A stretch of 64,000 nucleotides of DNA from Pseudomonas sp. MMS21 TM103 (GCF_022132145.1 NZ_JAJISP010000004.1:186001-250000), one strand, 5' to 3'. Shown: positions 27,521 through 38,271, counted from the first letter of the stretch. Program-made: numbers and translations. The notes: a model not told the origin generated them from the sequence alone.

Positions 27521-27546
27521 GGTCGGGGATTGCTCGAGGTCATGGC

Positions 27547-28782
27547 TCAGGGCCCAGGGTGTTTGCAGGCTACCGCAACAGCCGGGCGTTTCTTACCAGC
27601 CTGGATGGCCGCCAGGTGCTCCGCCCAGCGGGTAAAGCGCGAGCAGAGCACGGCCAGCGTGGCGCACCCGCAGATCACCAGCGCCATCGGCCAGGCACTG
27701 CCGTCATGCAGCGCGCCGACCAGCGCCGCTGCGCTGGCGGCTATGCCGAACTGCAGGCAACCGAGCAATGCCGAGGCGCTGCCGGCATGCGTGCCCTGGC
27801 CGGCCATGGCGCAGGCCGAGGCGTTCGGCAGGAGAATGCCGAGACAGGCGATGCAGCCGAACAAGGGGATCAGCAGCGGCCACAGCGCCGCCGGCTGAGC
27901 AGCCGCGACCGTCAGCAACAGCAGCGCGCAGGCCAGATAGAACCACACCGTGCGCCGCAGCCAATAGCCCGGTCCGTGCCGTGCCACCAGCCAGGCATTG
28001 AGTTGCGCCACCAGGATAAAGCCCAGGGCATTGCTGCCGAACAACCAGCCGTAGTGCTCGGCCGGTACGCCATACAACTCGATGAAGACGAAGGGCGAAC
28101 CGGCGATGTAGGCGAACATCCCGGCGATGGACAGGCCGCCGGTCAGCGCATGACCGAGAAACGGCCGGTCGCCGAGCAGCCGCCGGTACTCGCCCAGCGC
28201 GCCGCGCAACGGCGCTCTCGGCGCGTCGGCCGCCAGGGTCTCCGGCAGCCACAGCGCCACCCCGAGCCAACTGAGCACGCCGAAGGCGAACAGGCAGACG
28301 AAGATCGACTGCCAGCCGAGCAGACTCAGGAGCAGGCCACCGGCCAGCGGCGCGAGGATCGGCGCCAGGCCCATGACCAGCATCAGCTGGGAGAACACCT
28401 TGGCCGAGGTGATCGGATCGCACAGGTCGCGCACCACGGCACGGTTCACCACCATACCGGCGCAGCCACCGAGGGCCTGGACGAACCGCGCGGCGATCAA
28501 CCACTCCAGGCTCGGCGCCAGCGCGCAGGCCAGCGAAGCCAGGCAGAACAGCAACACCCCGGCGAGCAGCGGTTTGCGCCGGCCGAAACGGTCGGCCAAG
28601 GGCCCATAGATCAGTTGCCCCAGCGCCAGGCCAATGAAATAGGCGGCCAGCGACAACTGCACATGCTCGACGTCGGTGGCGAAGACCCGCGCCAGGGTGG
28701 GGAAGCTCGGCAGGTAGAAGTCGATGGCCAGGGGGCCAAAAGCGCTCAAGGCGCCGAGGATCAACAAAAGGCGGAGTGGCAT
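27547..28782 (-). CDS. Bcr/CflA-family multidrug efflux transporter (MFS)
   Basis: The 411-residue protein has 12 membrane helices. Motif A reads GPLADRFGRRKPLL near residue 65 and the start LSAFGPLAIDFYLPSFP is typical of Bcr/CflA proton-drug antiporters. ATG 28782 was chosen because it begins the first helix and has GGA upstream; a frame to 28860 adds a non-hydrophobic leader. The substrate range is unknown. Confidence 0.88.
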   Translation of the reverse strand: MPLRLLLILGALSAFGPLAIDFYLPSFPTLARVFATDVEHVQLSLAAYFIGLALGQLIYGPLADRFGRRKPLLAGVLLFCLASLACALAPSLEWLIAARFVQALGGCAGMVVNRAVVRDLCDPITSAKVFSQLMLVMGLAPILAPLAGGLLLSLLGWQSIFVCLFAFGVLSWLGVALWLPETLAADAPRAPLRGALGEYRRLLGDRPFLGHALTGGLSIAGMFAYIAGSPFVFIELYGVPAEHYGWLFGSNALGFILVAQLNAWLVARHGPGYWLRRTVWFYLACALLLLTVAAAQPAALWPLLIPLFGCIACLGILLPNASACAMAGQGTHAGSASALLGCLQFGIAASAAALVGALHDGSAWPMALVICGCATLAVLCSRFTRWAEHLAAIQAGKKRPAVAVACKHPGP

Positions 28783-29028
28783 GGGCTTCCAGGACAAAAA
28801 AGGTAAGTGTTCGCCCGGCACCATGACCAAGGCATAGGCTGGTTCAGCGGCAAGCTGCATTCAAGGTGCAGCCACGACATTTGCACCGCGTAACCTGCGT
28901 GGTCCGCCCCATCCCCTGCGTTGCGATCCCCGCCTTGGTGCCGGGTGTGCCAGCCAGCGCTCAATGGTCGACCAGGCGCACCAGGTCTTGTCCGCCAACA
29001 GGACATCGCCCCACGCGCCTGATCCATC

Positions 29029-32000
29029 CTAGGATTCGGCAGTCTCCTCTGCGACCTGGTGGCGCCCCTTGCTCAGCTTGGCCGCCCAGGACTCCACCAG
29101 CAGGTAGAACATCGGGATCAGGAAAATCGCCAGCACGGTGGCCGCCAGCATGCCGCCAAGCACCCCGGTGCCGATCGAGTGACGACTGGCCGAACCGGCG
29201 CCAGAGCTGGTTACCAGCGGCATGACGCCGAGGACAAAGGCCAGCGAGGTCATGATGATCGGCCGGAAACGCAGGCGCGAGGCTTCCAGCGCCGACTCGA
29301 AGATGCCCATGCCCTGCTGCCGGCAGAGCACGGCGAACTCGACGATCAAAATCGCGTTCTTCGCCGCCAGGCCGATCAGGGTGATCAGGCCGACCTGGAA
29401 GTACAGGTCGTTCTCGATGCCGCGCAGCCACACCGCGAGGATCGCGCCGAACACCGCGAACGGCACCGCGGTGACCACCGCCAGCGGCAGGGTCCAGCGC
29501 TCGTACTGGGCGGCCAGGATGAGGAACACCATGATCAGACCGAAGACGAAGGCGCTGCTGCCCGAGCCCTGGGTCGCCAGTTCCTGGAAGGCCGAGCCGG
29601 TCCAGCCGATGCTGTAGTCGCTGCCCAGCACCTCGCTGGCCACCTCCTGGATCGCCGCCAATGCGTCGCCCGAGCTGTAGCCCGGTGCCGGGCCACCGAG
29701 GATCTTCGCCGCCGGGTAGACGTTGAAGCGCGCATAAGTATCCGGGCCGAGTATCCGCTCGACCTTGACCAGGGTCGACAGCGACACCAGCTCGCCCGCG
29801 GCCGAGCGCACGTAGACCTGGGCCAGGTCCTCCGGCTTGCGCCGGAACTCCGACTCGGACTGCAGGCTGACCTGGAAGGTACGGCCGTACAGGCTGAAGT
29901 CGTTAACGTAGTAGCTGCCGAAGGTCGCCTGCATGGCGGTGAACACGTCGCTGATCGACACCCCCAGGGCGCGCGCCTTGGTCCGATCCAGATCGATGTA
30001 GTACTGCGGCACGTTGGCGCTGAAGGTGCTCTGCACCCCGGCCAGTTCCGGGCGCTGGCGCGCCGCGGCGAGGAAGGCGCCGACCCGTTCCGCCAGCTGT
30101 GCGGTGCTGCCGCCGCTGCGGTCCTGGATGTAGCCCTCGAAACCACCGGTGGTGCTCATGCCGGTGATCGGCGGCGGATTGAAGGTCATGACCACGCCGT
30201 CCTTCTGCGCCGCGCCCATGGCCATGAACGCACGGGGCAGGTTGCGCGCATCCAGCTCCGGCGTGGTCCGCTCGCTCCAGTCCTTGAGCGGCACGAAGGA
30301 CACCCCGGCGTTGCTGCGGGTGCCGAAGGTGAGGATGTCGAAACCGGCAAAGGTCACCACGTCCTCGACCGCCGGGTGCTGCATCAGCTGCTCGGTCACT
30401 TCGCTGGTGAGCTTCTCGGTGCGGGTCAGCGAGGCCGCCGGCGGCAGGAAGTAGGCATTGATCACGTAGCCCTGGTCCTCATTGGGCACCAGGGAACTGG
30501 GTACCCGGCCGAACAGCACGACCATCAGCGCGATCATCGCGCCGAACAGCAGCAAGCCCACCGCCGAGCGCTTGAGGAAAAACTGCACGCCAGCGGTATA
30601 GCCCGCGGTCAGGCGATCAAATCCGCGGTTGAACCAGCGAAACACTGCCGCCGGCTCCTGATGCCCCGGTTTGAGCAGCAGGGCGCAGAGCGCCGGACTC
30701 AGGGTCAGCGCGACCAAGCTGGAGATCACCACCGACACCGCGATGGTGATGGCGAACTGTTTGTACATCTCCCCGGCCAGGCCGCCGAGGAAGCCCACCG
30801 GCACGAACACCGCACAGAGCACCAGGCTGGTGGCGATGATCGGCCCGGTGACTTCCTCCATCGCCTTGATCGACGCCTCGCGCGGGCCGAGCTTGTCGCT
30901 GTGCATCGAGCGCTCGACGTTCTCGATCACCACGATGGCGTCGTCCACCACGATGCCGATGGCCAGGACCATGCCGAACAGGGTCAGCAGGTTGATCGAG
31001 AAACCCAGCAGGTACATGCCGGCGAAGGTGCCGATCAGCGACACCGGGATCGCCAGCAGGGGAATAAGCGTGGCGCGCCAGTTCTGCAGGAACACGAAGA
31101 CCACCAGCACCACCAGCACCAGGGCCTCGACGAAGGTATGCAGCACCTCCTTGATGGACACCCGGACGAACTGGGTGGTGTCGTAGGGAATCTTGTAGGT
31201 GATGCCCTCGGGGAAGTTCTTCGACAGCTGCGCCAGGGTGTTCTGCACCGCGGCGGCGGTGTCCAGGGCATTGGCGCCCGGCTGCAGGTAGATGCCGAAG
31301 GCGGCATTCTGCTGGCCGTTGAGCGAGGTCATCAGCGAGTAGTCCTGGGCGCCCAGCTCGACCCGCGCGACATCCTTGAGCAGCAGGCTGGCGCCGGTTT
31401 CATCGGAGCGCAGGATTACGTTCTCGAACTCCACCGGGTCGGTGAAGCGGCCCTGGGTGGTCACCGTGTAGGTGAAATCCTGGGCCTGCTGCAGCGGCTG
31501 CTGGCCGAAGCTGCCGGCGGCGAACTGCGAGTTCTGCTCGCGGATCGCCGCGACCACGTCACTCGGGGTCAGATTGTACTGCGCCAGCTTGTCCGGGCGC
31601 AGCCAGATGCGCATGGAGTAATCCTTGGAGCCGAACTGGCGGGCATCGCCGACGCCGGGCAGGCGCTTGAGCTCGTCGATCACGTTGATCAGCGCGTAGT
31701 TGCTGATGTACACCGGGTCACGCGAGCCGTCCGGGGAAAACAGCGTGACGACCTGGAGGATGTCCGACGACTTCTTCTCGACCCTGACCCCCTGCCGACG
31801 GACCTCTTCCGGCAGCTTGGCCAGGGCGGCCTGCACCCGGTTGTTGACGTCGATGGTGGCCTGGTCCGGATCGGTGCCGACCTGGAAATACACCGACAGG
31901 CTCATGCTGTTACCGCCGGAGTTGGACTGCTGGTAGATCATCCCCTCGACGCCGTTGATCGACTGTTCCAGCGGCGCCGCCACGGTCTCGGCGATCACCT

Positions 32001-32166
32001 GGGCGCTGGCACCAGAATAGGTGGCGCTGACCGACACCTGCGGCGGCAGGATCTGCGGGTACTGGGCGATGGGCAATTCGCGCATGGCCATCAGGCCGGC
32101 CAGCACGATAATGATGGAGATGACCGCGGCGAACACCGGCCGGTCGATAAAGAAGCGTGAGATCAC
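29029..32166 (-). CDS. RND multidrug efflux pump, HAE1 family inner-membrane transporter
   Basis: The 1045-residue protein has the standard RND layout: membrane helix 1 at the start ([16 protein letters not shown]), a large periplasmic loop, helices 2-6 with the proton-relay pair DD in [17 protein letters not shown], a second loop and six more helices. Full length for the family. It exports hydrophobic drugs or metabolites using the proton gradient. The adaptor gene is 12 bp upstream. No outer-membrane channel gene is adjacent, so an OprM/TolC-type partner from elsewhere is expected. Confidence 0.93.
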   Translation of the reverse strand: MISRFFIDRPVFAAVISIIIVLAGLMAMRELPIAQYPQILPPQVSVSATYSGASAQVIAETVAAPLEQSINGVEGMIYQQSNSGGNSMSLSVYFQVGTDPDQATIDVNNRVQAALAKLPEEVRRQGVRVEKKSSDILQVVTLFSPDGSRDPVYISNYALINVIDELKRLPGVGDARQFGSKDYSMRIWLRPDKLAQYNLTPSDVVAAIREQNSQFAAGSFGQQPLQQAQDFTYTVTTQGRFTDPVEFENVILRSDETGASLLLKDVARVELGAQDYSLMTSLNGQQNAAFGIYLQPGANALDTAAAVQNTLAQLSKNFPEGITYKIPYDTTQFVRVSIKEVLHTFVEALVLVVLVVFVFLQNWRATLIPLLAIPVSLIGTFAGMYLLGFSINLLTLFGMVLAIGIVVDDAIVVIENVERSMHSDKLGPREASIKAMEEVTGPIIATSLVLCAVFVPVGFLGGLAGEMYKQFAITIAVSVVISSLVALTLSPALCALLLKPGHQEPAAVFRWFNRGFDRLTAGYTAGVQFFLKRSAVGLLLFGAMIALMVVLFGRVPSSLVPNEDQGYVINAYFLPPAASLTRTEKLTSEVTEQLMQHPAVEDVVTFAGFDILTFGTRSNAGVSFVPLKDWSERTTPELDARNLPRAFMAMGAAQKDGVVMTFNPPPITGMSTTGGFEGYIQDRSGGSTAQLAERVGAFLAAARQRPELAGVQSTFSANVPQYYIDLDRTKARALGVSISDVFTAMQATFGSYYVNDFSLYGRTFQVSLQSESEFRRKPEDLAQVYVRSAAGELVSLSTLVKVERILGPDTYARFNVYPAAKILGGPAPGYSSGDALAAIQEVASEVLGSDYSIGWTGSAFQELATQGSGSSAFVFGLIMVFLILAAQYERWTLPLAVVTAVPFAVFGAILAVWLRGIENDLYFQVGLITLIGLAAKNAILIVEFAVLCRQQGMGIFESALEASRLRFRPIIMTSLAFVLGVMPLVTSSGAGSASRHSIGTGVLGGMLAATVLAIFLIPMFYLLVESWAAKLSKGRHQVAEETAES

Positions 32167-32178
32167 CGGAAACGCTCC

Positions 32179-33336
32179 TCAGGGTTGCTTGGCAGCTGAT
32201 GGGGCAGCGCTGGAAGCGGCTTCGGCAACCTTCACCGGGGCATCCGGGCGCACCTTGGGCAGCCCCTCGATGATCACCCGGTCGCCAGCGCTGATGCCGG
32301 ATTCGACCACCCAGCGACCAGCCGAGGTGCGTCCGGTACTGACCTCGCGCATGCGTGCGATCCCCTGTTCATCGACCACATAGACGAAGGTGCCGCGTGG
32401 TCCCTGGGCGATCGCACGCTCCGGCACGGTGATCGCGGCGGGCAGGGAAATGCCCTTGACCAATACCCGCACGAATTGACCGGGCAGCAGTTTTTGCTCG
32501 GGGTTGGGCACCACCGCGCGGGCACTGACGGTGCCGGTGCCACGGTCGACCAGGCTGCCGGTGAAATCCACCTTGCCTTGCAACGGGTAGCGGGAACCAT
32601 CGCCGTACAAGATCTCGACACTCATCTGCTCGCCCACCAGTACCAGCGCGCCACTTTGCAGGCCGCTGCGCACGCTCTCCACGTCGCTATCCGGGGCGGC
32701 GAAGTTGACGTAGATCGGGTCGAGCTGGGTGATATTGCTCAGCAGGCTGGCATTCGGGTCACCGGCCACCATCAGGCTGCCCTCGGACACGGTTTCCTTG
32801 CTGGTAATGCCGGAGATCGGCGCCGTCACCGTGCAGTAATCGAGATCGATCTGTTTGGACTGCACCTCTGCCTCGGCCGCCTGGATGTTGGCCTTGCTCT
32901 GCTCGAAGTTGGAGATCGCATTGTCCAGTTCACTCTCGCTGGCATAGCCCTTCTTCTGCAGCTCGCGAATACGCTTGAGGTCGCGCTCGGTCTGCCGAAA
33001 ACGCGCCTGTTCCTGGGCCAGCGCACCCTTGGCCCGAGCCAGGGCGGCCTGGTAGGTGCGCGGATCGATGCGGAACATCACCTGGCCCTGCTTGACCGCG
33101 CTGCCCTCAAGGTAGGTGCGCTCCTGCAGGATGCCACTGACCTGGGCGCGCACCTGCACCTCGCGGAAGCCCGCCGTGCGTGCCGAGTACTCGAATACCA
33201 GCGGCAGCGGACCCACCTTGACGGTCTCCACCAGTACTTCAGGTGCAGGGGGGGCCTCAGCGGCCTGGGTCATGGGCGCCAGCGCGCCATAGGCTAGCCC
33301 CCCGAGAACAAGCACGAGGTGACGGACAAAATACAT
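32179..33336 (-). CDS. RND efflux periplasmic adaptor (membrane fusion protein)
   Basis: The 385-residue adaptor has a signal peptide (MYFVRHLVLVLGGLAYGALA, cleaving near TQA), split lipoyl halves (QVRAQVSGILQERTYLEGS and TVTAPISGITSKETVSEGS), a coiled-coil hairpin near residues 90-155, and beta-barrel and membrane-proximal domains. There is no lipobox cysteine, so anchoring is by the leader or by the pump. ATG 33336 has GGAGAG upstream. It is the first gene of the efflux operon, divergent from a TetR gene. Confidence 0.91.
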   Translation of the reverse strand: MYFVRHLVLVLGGLAYGALAPMTQAAEAPPAPEVLVETVKVGPLPLVFEYSARTAGFREVQVRAQVSGILQERTYLEGSAVKQGQVMFRIDPRTYQAALARAKGALAQEQARFRQTERDLKRIRELQKKGYASESELDNAISNFEQSKANIQAAEAEVQSKQIDLDYCTVTAPISGITSKETVSEGSLMVAGDPNASLLSNITQLDPIYVNFAAPDSDVESVRSGLQSGALVLVGEQMSVEILYGDGSRYPLQGKVDFTGSLVDRGTGTVSARAVVPNPEQKLLPGQFVRVLVKGISLPAAITVPERAIAQGPRGTFVYVVDEQGIARMREVSTGRTSAGRWVVESGISAGDRVIIEGLPKVRPDAPVKVAEAASSAAPSAAKQP

Positions 33337-33399
33337 AAGGCTCTCCGGAGCAACACGATGCGCACAACACAAAGGAGACGATGCTAATTACATTCAATA

Positions 33400-33413
33400 C
33401 TGTTTGTAAACAG
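33400..33413. promoter_or_regulatory. Candidate TetR operator between the efflux operon and its repressor
   Basis: CTGTTTGTAAACAG has perfect 6-bp arms (CTGTTT/AAACAG) around a 2-bp centre. It resembles TtgR/AcrR-type operators rich in TTTACAAAC-like sequence. It lies in the divergent intergenic region, where one site could repress both directions. Confidence 0.6.
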
Positions 33414-33482
33414 AACATCGTGCCGAAATTCATTACACTCTGTTCCCCAAACAAGAGCCTAGACAGAATCCACCTGACCGTC

Positions 33483-34127
33483 ATGCGCAGAACCAAAGAA
33501 CAAGCCGAACAAACCCGCAGTGCCATCCTCGTGGCTGCCGAGACGCTATTCCTGGAAAAAGGCGTGGCCCACACCAGCCTGGAACATATCGCCCGCCATG
33601 CCGGTGTCACCCGTGGTGCGGTGTATTGGCATTTCGAGAACAAGGCTCACCTGTTTCATGAGCTGCTCAGCCAGGTGCGCCTGCCGCCCGAGCAAATGGC
33701 CGTGCGCCTGAGCGCCTGCGCCGAGCGCGATCCCCTGCTGGCGTTGCGCGAGCTGTGTATCGAGGCCATCGAGAACCTCGCCCGCGACCCGCAGAAGCAA
33801 CGCATCTTCACCATCCTCCTGCGCCGCTGCGAATTCACCGACGAACTGCGCGAGGCGGAGCAGCGCCACGCCGCCTTTATCAATCAGTTCATCGCCCTGG
33901 TCGAACACCAGTTCGACCAGCCCGCGATCAAAGCGCGCCTGCAGCCAGGCATGAGCCCACGCCTGGCATCGCGCACCCTGCATGCGATGATCATCGGCCT
34001 GTTCAGCGACTGGCTGCGCGACCCGACACTGTTCGACCCACTGAGCGACAGCGCGCCGATGGTCGACGCCTGTTTTCGTGGCCTGGTGCGCGATTGGAGG
34101 CAAGGAGAGGCAGTGCAGGAGGGATGA
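33483..34127 (+). CDS. TetR-family repressor of the RND pump (AcrR/TtgR type)
   Basis: The 214-residue protein has the TetR HTH at residues 10-55 (HTSLEHIARHAGVTRGAVYW) and a C-terminal TtgR/AcrR-like ligand domain with YWHFENKAHLFHEL. It is divergent from the adaptor-pump operon and likely represses it until drugs bind. ATG 33483 (MRRTKEQ) begins the conserved part; upstream in-frame ATGs overlap the operator. The 3' end is followed by a diverged duplicate of its last codons. Confidence 0.88.
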   Translation: MRRTKEQAEQTRSAILVAAETLFLEKGVAHTSLEHIARHAGVTRGAVYWHFENKAHLFHELLSQVRLPPEQMAVRLSACAERDPLLALRELCIEAIENLARDPQKQRIFTILLRRCEFTDELREAEQRHAAFINQFIALVEHQFDQPAIKARLQPGMSPRLASRTLHAMIIGLFSDWLRDPTLFDPLSDSAPMVDACFRGLVRDWRQGEAVQEG

Positions 34128-34205
34128 CGCTTTTTTCATTCACCACGCGATTGCGTGGATGGGGACGCGATTGGAAGCAAGCAGAGGCCGCGCAGGGAAA
34201 TGGTG
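34089..34205 (+). repeat. Diverged tandem duplication of the TetR gene's 3' end
   Basis: CGCGATTGGAGGCAAGGAGA at 34089, in the last codons of the TetR gene, recurs as CGCGATTGGAAGCAAGCAGA at 34166, a 77-bp offset. Similarity continues for about 35 bases with scattered changes. The second copy is non-coding. A partial third CGCGATTG lies near 34146. Confidence 0.6.
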
Positions 34206-34334
34206 CTTATTTCATCCCCCTGCCCGGCTCGCACAGCCCAATCAAAGCCGGGCAAGCGCATGCCTTGCACTGCCCGCCCCAGGTTGCAGCCGGGCTTACT
34301 CTCCCGGGTCAACAGCCGTGGGAGCATGAGCGCA

Positions 34335-34553
34335 TCAATTGTTGCCCAGGCCCGCCCCATAACCCGCTTCGGCAATGGCAATGATCAGCTCATCGCTCGA
34401 CAAGCTGCTGACCACGCGCGCCTCACCGCCTTGTAACTTGACCTTTACATCGGCAGCCGGATCACGCGCCTGCAAGGCCTCGGTGATCGTCTTCACGCAA
34501 TGCTCGCATGTCATGCCTTCGATTCTGAGTATGTGAACCTTTGATGCTTGCAT
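34335..34553 (-). CDS. copZ: CopZ-like copper chaperone (heavy-metal-associated domain)
   Basis: The 72-residue protein is a single HMA domain with metal ligands C16 and C19 in GMTCEHC and the ferredoxin-like beta-alpha-beta pattern. It should bind Cu(I) in the cytoplasm and hand it to the CopA ATPase encoded divergently. The AGGAGG ribosome site is strong. Transcription starts from the shared palindromic control region at 34617-34669. Confidence 0.87.
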   Translation of the reverse strand: MQASKVHILRIEGMTCEHCVKTITEALQARDPAADVKVKLQGGEARVVSSLSSDELIIAIAEAGYGAGLGNN

Positions 34554-34616
34554 CTACAACCTCCTGATTGAATGTCTGACCCCTTTGCGGGAGGCGCTCA
34601 GTTTCGGCCCTCCCCC

Positions 34617-34669
34617 ATGGGTAAGGTCAAGGGATAAAACAAAACTTGACCTTACCCATAGGTCAAGGT
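34617..34669. promoter_or_regulatory. Palindromic divergent copper-responsive (CueR-type) promoter region
   Basis: ATGGGTAAGGTCAAG (34617-34631) is the exact reverse complement of CTTGACCTTACCCAT (34645-34659), separated by 13 A-rich bases. Each arm contains TTGACC, a good -35, followed by the CTTACCC element of CueR sites. On the copA side the dyad is completed by GGTCAAGGT to 34669. The two sites face outward to copZ and copA. CueR is encoded just after copA. Confidence 0.78.
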
Positions 34670-34704
34670 TGATCCTGTAGCGGAACTTAAACGGAGGCTC
34701 CTGC

Positions 34705-37092
34705 ATGTCCAGCCTGACCACTTTCGACCTACCTATCACCGGCATGACCTGCGCCAGTTGCGCCGGCCGCGTCGAACGCGCCTTGCGCAAAGTGCCCAAC
34801 GTCGCCAGCGCCAACGTCAACCTGGCCAGCGAACAGGCGCGTATCGAGGCACCGGGGGACAGCCTGGAGCAGTTGCTAACCGCCGTTGCGAGTGCCGGCT
34901 ATGCAGTGCCCAGCGAACGCCTGGAGCTGGCCATCGGCGGCATGACCTGCGCCAGTTGCGTCGGCCGCGTCGAGCGTGCCCTGGCGCAACTGCCCGGCGT
35001 ACTCACGGTCAGCGTCAACCTGGCCACCGAGCACGCGCTGCTGCAGGTCACGGCGGGTCTCGACCCGCAAACCCTGCTGCAGGCAGTCGCCAAAGCCGGC
35101 TACACGGCCACCCTGATGGACAGGGACACGCCCGCCAAGCCACTGGCCGAACGTCACTTGCAGCGCGAGCGCTGGGCCCTGGTGCTTGCCTTGCTGCTCA
35201 CCGCGCCCCTGCTGATCCCGATGCTGGCGCAGCCGTTTGGCGCCCACTGGATGCTGCCGGCCTGGCTGCAGTTCGCCCTGGCCACACCGGTGCAGTTCGT
35301 CCTCGGCGCGCGCTTCTACCGCGCCGCCTGGCTGGCCCTGCGCGCCCGTGCCGGCAACATGGATCAACTGGTCGCCCTGGGCACCAGCGCCGCCTATGGC
35401 CTGAGCCTCTATCAATGGGCAAACACCCCGAGCGGCACTATGCCGCACCTGTACTTCGAGGCCTCGGCGGTGATCATCAGCCTGATCCTGCTCGGCAAAT
35501 ACCTGGAAAGTCGCGCCAAACGGCAGACCACCAGCGCCATTCGAGCCCTGCAGGCACTGCGCCCGGATCAGGCGCTGCGTCTGCGCGATGGCGTCGAGCA
35601 GTGGGTGGCACTCAGCGCCCTGGTCCTGGGTGATCAGGTGGTGGTCAAGCCCGGCGAGCGCTTCCCGGTCGATGGCCTGGTGCGGCAAGGCCAGAGCCAT
35701 GCCGACGAAGCCTTGATCAGCGGCGAGAGCCTGCCGCAACCGAAACAGCCGGGCGACAAGGTTACCGCCGGGGCGATCAACGGCGAAGGCCGCCTGTTGA
35801 TCGAGACCACCGCCCTGGGAGCGGAAACCGTACTGGCCAAGATCATCCGCCTGGTCGAGGACGCCCAAGCGGCCAAGGCTCCGATCCAGAAACTGGTGGA
35901 CAAGGTCAGCCGGGTATTCGTGCCGACCGTGCTGCTGCTGGCCCTGGCCACCCTGCTGGGCTGGCTGCTGTTCGGCGCCACCCTGCAAACCGCGCTGCTC
36001 AATGCCGTCGCCGTGCTGGTGATCGCCTGCCCCTGCGCCCTCGGCCTGGCCACCCCGACGGCGATCATGGCCGGCACCGGAGTGGCCGCGCGCCACGGCA
36101 TCCTGATCAAGGACGCCGAGGCGCTGGAAGTGGCCCATGGCGTCACGGCAGTGGCGTTCGACAAGACCGGCACCCTGACCTCCGGCACGCCACGCATCGC
36201 CCACATGAGTGCGCTCGATGGTGACACCACCACCCTGCTGCAACTGGCCGGCGCCCTGCAACGCGGCAGCGAACACCCGCTGGCCAAGGCCGTACTGGAT
36301 GAATGCACGGCCCAGCAGTTGCCGCTGGCCGAGGTGGTCGACAGTCAGGCCCTGGCCGGACGCGGAATTGCCGGGCGGATCGGCGAACGGCAACTGGCCC
36401 TGGGCAACAAGCACCTGCTCGAGGAGGGCTGGCTGCACAACCCGACCCTGGCCGCCGAGGCCCTGGCCTGGGAAGCCGAGGGCCGCACCCTGTCCTGGCT
36501 GATCGAACAGGCACCGACACCCCAGGTGCTGGGGCTGTTTGCCTTCGGCGACACCCTCAAGGCCAGCGCCGCCGAGGCCATCGCCCAGCTCAAGGCGCAA
36601 GGCATCAGCAGCCACCTGATCAGCGGCGACAACCGCGGCAGCGTGCATGCGGTAGCCAGCGCCCTGGGCATCGATGCGGCGCATGCCGAAGTGCTGCCGG
36701 CAGACAAGGCGGCGATCATCGGCGAGCTGAGAGCAACCGGGGTGGTGGCGATGGTTGGCGACGGCATCAATGACGCCCCGGCACTGGCGGCCGCGGATGT
36801 CGGCATCGCCATGGGCAGTGGCACCGACGTGGCCATGCATGCGGCCGGCATCACCCTGATGCGCGGCGATCCGCGCCTGGTGCCGGCGGCGCTGGACATC
36901 AGCCGGCGCACCTACAACAAGATCAGGCAGAACCTGTTCTGGGCCTTCATCTACAACCTGGTCGGCATCCCCCTGGCCGCCGCGGGCCTGCTCAATCCGA
37001 TGCTCGCCGGTGCCGCCATGGCCCTGTCCAGCCTCAGCGTGGTGAGTAATGCGCTGCTGCTGAAGACCTGGAAACCCAAGGACCACGACTGA
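34705..37092 (+). CDS. copA: Cu(I)-exporting P1B-type ATPase
   Basis: The 795-residue ATPase has two N-terminal HMA domains (C16/C19 and C82/C85, both in GMTCASC), eight membrane helices, an ISGES actuator motif, the transport motif C442-P-C444, phosphorylated D486 in DKTGT, an SEHPLA nucleotide motif and GDGINDAP. It pumps Cu(I) from cytoplasm to periplasm. The upstream CueR-type site and downstream cueR gene show copper-dependent control. Pseudomonas also uses the name cueA for this gene. Confidence 0.94.
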   Translation: MSSLTTFDLPITGMTCASCAGRVERALRKVPNVASANVNLASEQARIEAPGDSLEQLLTAVASAGYAVPSERLELAIGGMTCASCVGRVERALAQLPGVLTVSVNLATEHALLQVTAGLDPQTLLQAVAKAGYTATLMDRDTPAKPLAERHLQRERWALVLALLLTAPLLIPMLAQPFGAHWMLPAWLQFALATPVQFVLGARFYRAAWLALRARAGNMDQLVALGTSAAYGLSLYQWANTPSGTMPHLYFEASAVIISLILLGKYLESRAKRQTTSAIRALQALRPDQALRLRDGVEQWVALSALVLGDQVVVKPGERFPVDGLVRQGQSHADEALISGESLPQPKQPGDKVTAGAINGEGRLLIETTALGAETVLAKIIRLVEDAQAAKAPIQKLVDKVSRVFVPTVLLLALATLLGWLLFGATLQTALLNAVAVLVIACPCALGLATPTAIMAGTGVAARHGILIKDAEALEVAHGVTAVAFDKTGTLTSGTPRIAHMSALDGDTTTLLQLAGALQRGSEHPLAKAVLDECTAQQLPLAEVVDSQALAGRGIAGRIGERQLALGNKHLLEEGWLHNPTLAAEALAWEAEGRTLSWLIEQAPTPQVLGLFAFGDTLKASAAEAIAQLKAQGISSHLISGDNRGSVHAVASALGIDAAHAEVLPADKAAIIGELRATGVVAMVGDGINDAPALAAADVGIAMGSGTDVAMHAAGITLMRGDPRLVPAALDISRRTYNKIRQNLFWAFIYNLVGIPLAAAGLLNPMLAGAAMALSSLSVVSNALLLKTWKPKDHD

Positions 37093-37173
37093 CCCGCAGG
37101 GTGGGCTCAAGCTCACCCTGCTCAACTGCAAGCCCAAGGACCACAGCCCACGCCAGCACATTGGGAGTCAGCC

Positions 37174-37590
37174 ATGAATATCGGCCAAGCCGCACAGAAG
37201 ACCGGCCTCAGCGCCAAGATGATCCGCTACTACGAAAGCATCGAACTGCTGCCGGCTGCCGGGCGCACCGACAGCGGCTATCGCCAGTACGGCGCGCAGG
37301 ACCTGCATCGCCTGGCCTTTATCAAACGCGCCCGGGACCTGGGTTTCTCCCTGGCCGAGGTGGCCCAATTGCTGACCCTGTGGCAGGACCGCCAGCGCGC
37401 CAGCGCCGACGTCAAGGCGCTGGCTGCCGGGCATATCCGTGAACTCAACCACAAGATCGCCGAGCTCAGCAGCCTGCGCGACACCCTGCAGGACCTGATG
37501 CAACACTGCCAGGGCGACGACCGTCCCGACTGCCCGATCCTCAAGGATCTGGAGTCCGGCGGCGCCAAGCACACGGCCAGCAATTCGTAG
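37174..37590 (+). CDS. cueR: CueR copper-responsive MerR-family regulator
   Basis: The 138-residue protein has a MerR winged HTH (MNIGQAAQKTGLSAKMIRYY), a dimerisation helix and metal ligands C112 and C120 in HCQGDDRPDC. The spacing and numbering are the same as in characterised CueR. It activates copA and copZ by twisting the long-spacer promoter when Cu(I) binds. It lies 81 bp after copA, probably in the same transcript. Confidence 0.92.
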   Translation: MNIGQAAQKTGLSAKMIRYYESIELLPAAGRTDSGYRQYGAQDLHRLAFIKRARDLGFSLAEVAQLLTLWQDRQRASADVKALAAGHIRELNHKIAELSSLRDTLQDLMQHCQGDDRPDCPILKDLESGGAKHTASNS

Positions 37591-37680
37591 GCGGTCACTC
37601 GCCGCAGGCAGTGCACCATGATTTACCGGCGCGGCAGAAAAGCCGGCGGGTTGTCGCTGTGCTCCGAACGGACTGCCCTA
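37588..37680 (-). repeat. Copy C (inverted) of the ~90-bp dispersed intergenic repeat
   Basis: On the reverse strand it reads CAGTCCGTTCGGAGCACAGC then GACAACCCGCCGG, a variable middle, and GGTGCACTGCCTGCGGCGAG. It overlaps the cueR stop codon on one side and the HAD gene end on the other, filling the space between two convergent genes. Confidence 0.75.
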
Positions 37681-38271
37681 CGGCTCGATCGAACTCCGCA
37701 GCGCCGCGCAATCCACGGCGAAGTGATCGGCCAGTTCCGGCCAGGGATTCTGCGTCAGGTTGACCAGCACACTGCAGGCACCGGCGGCGCGGGCGCACTC
37801 CAGGTCGAAGCGGTAGTCACCGACCATCACCAGTTCGTCCGGCGTCACCTGCCAGCGCTCGGCCAGGTGCAGCAGACCGCCGGGATGGGGCTTGGGCGGC
37901 GCCTCGTCGCGACCGAGAATATCGCCGCTGGCGAAGCAATCGCCCAGACCGATTGCCTGCAGGGTCACCAGCGCCAGTTCATGGGCGTTGCGCGTGAGGA
38001 TACCGAGCCGGCAGTCGCGGTCTTTCAGGGCGCGCACCAATTCGATGGCCCCCGGCGCCGGTTCAGCGCTTAGCGCCAGTTCGCGCTCGTGCTCCAGCAG
38101 CCAGGCGTACTTGGCGGCCGCGACGTCCTCGGGCAAGGCCGCCAGGTGGTGGAGAATGTCGTGTTCCAGAGGGATATCCAGCGAGCGCTTGATTGCCTCG
38201 AAGTCATGCACCGCCAGGGTCAGGGTGCCGTCCATGTCGAACACCCAGTGGCGCGCCGCGTGCAACCTCAT
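37678..38271 (-). CDS. HAD-family phosphatase
   Basis: The 197-residue HAD hydrolase has motif I DMDGTL near residue 12, motif II LTRN near 93, a lysine in PPKPHP near 130 and motif IV GDYRFD near 152. It is phosphoglycolate-phosphatase-like; the substrate is unknown. Its start overlaps the TesB stop (ATGA), so the two are translationally coupled. It is last in a four-gene reverse-strand operon. Confidence 0.87.
   Translation of the reverse strand: MRLHAARHWVFDMDGTLTLAVHDFEAIKRSLDIPLEHDILHHLAALPEDVAAAKYAWLLEHERELALSAEPAPGAIELVRALKDRDCRLGILTRNAHELALVTLQAIGLGDCFASGDILGRDEAPPKPHPGGLLHLAERWQVTPDELVMVGDYRFDLECARAAGACSVLVNLTQNPWPELADHFAVDCAALRSSIEP

Noticed and set aside
29059-32160. Plus-strand open frame of 1033 codons opposite the RND pump gene
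   Set aside because: Mirror of the pump gene's third-position GC bias; rich in His/Gln/Arg/Asp with no domain.
34574-34586. GTCTGACCCCTTT upstream of copZ, resembling the short AAAGGGGA motif in inverted form
   Set aside because: The TTATTTT half of the motif is missing, so it was not counted as a copy.
34876-37161. Reverse-strand open frame of 761 codons opposite copA
   Set aside because: Antisense shadow of copA; composition-driven, no motif or ribosome site.
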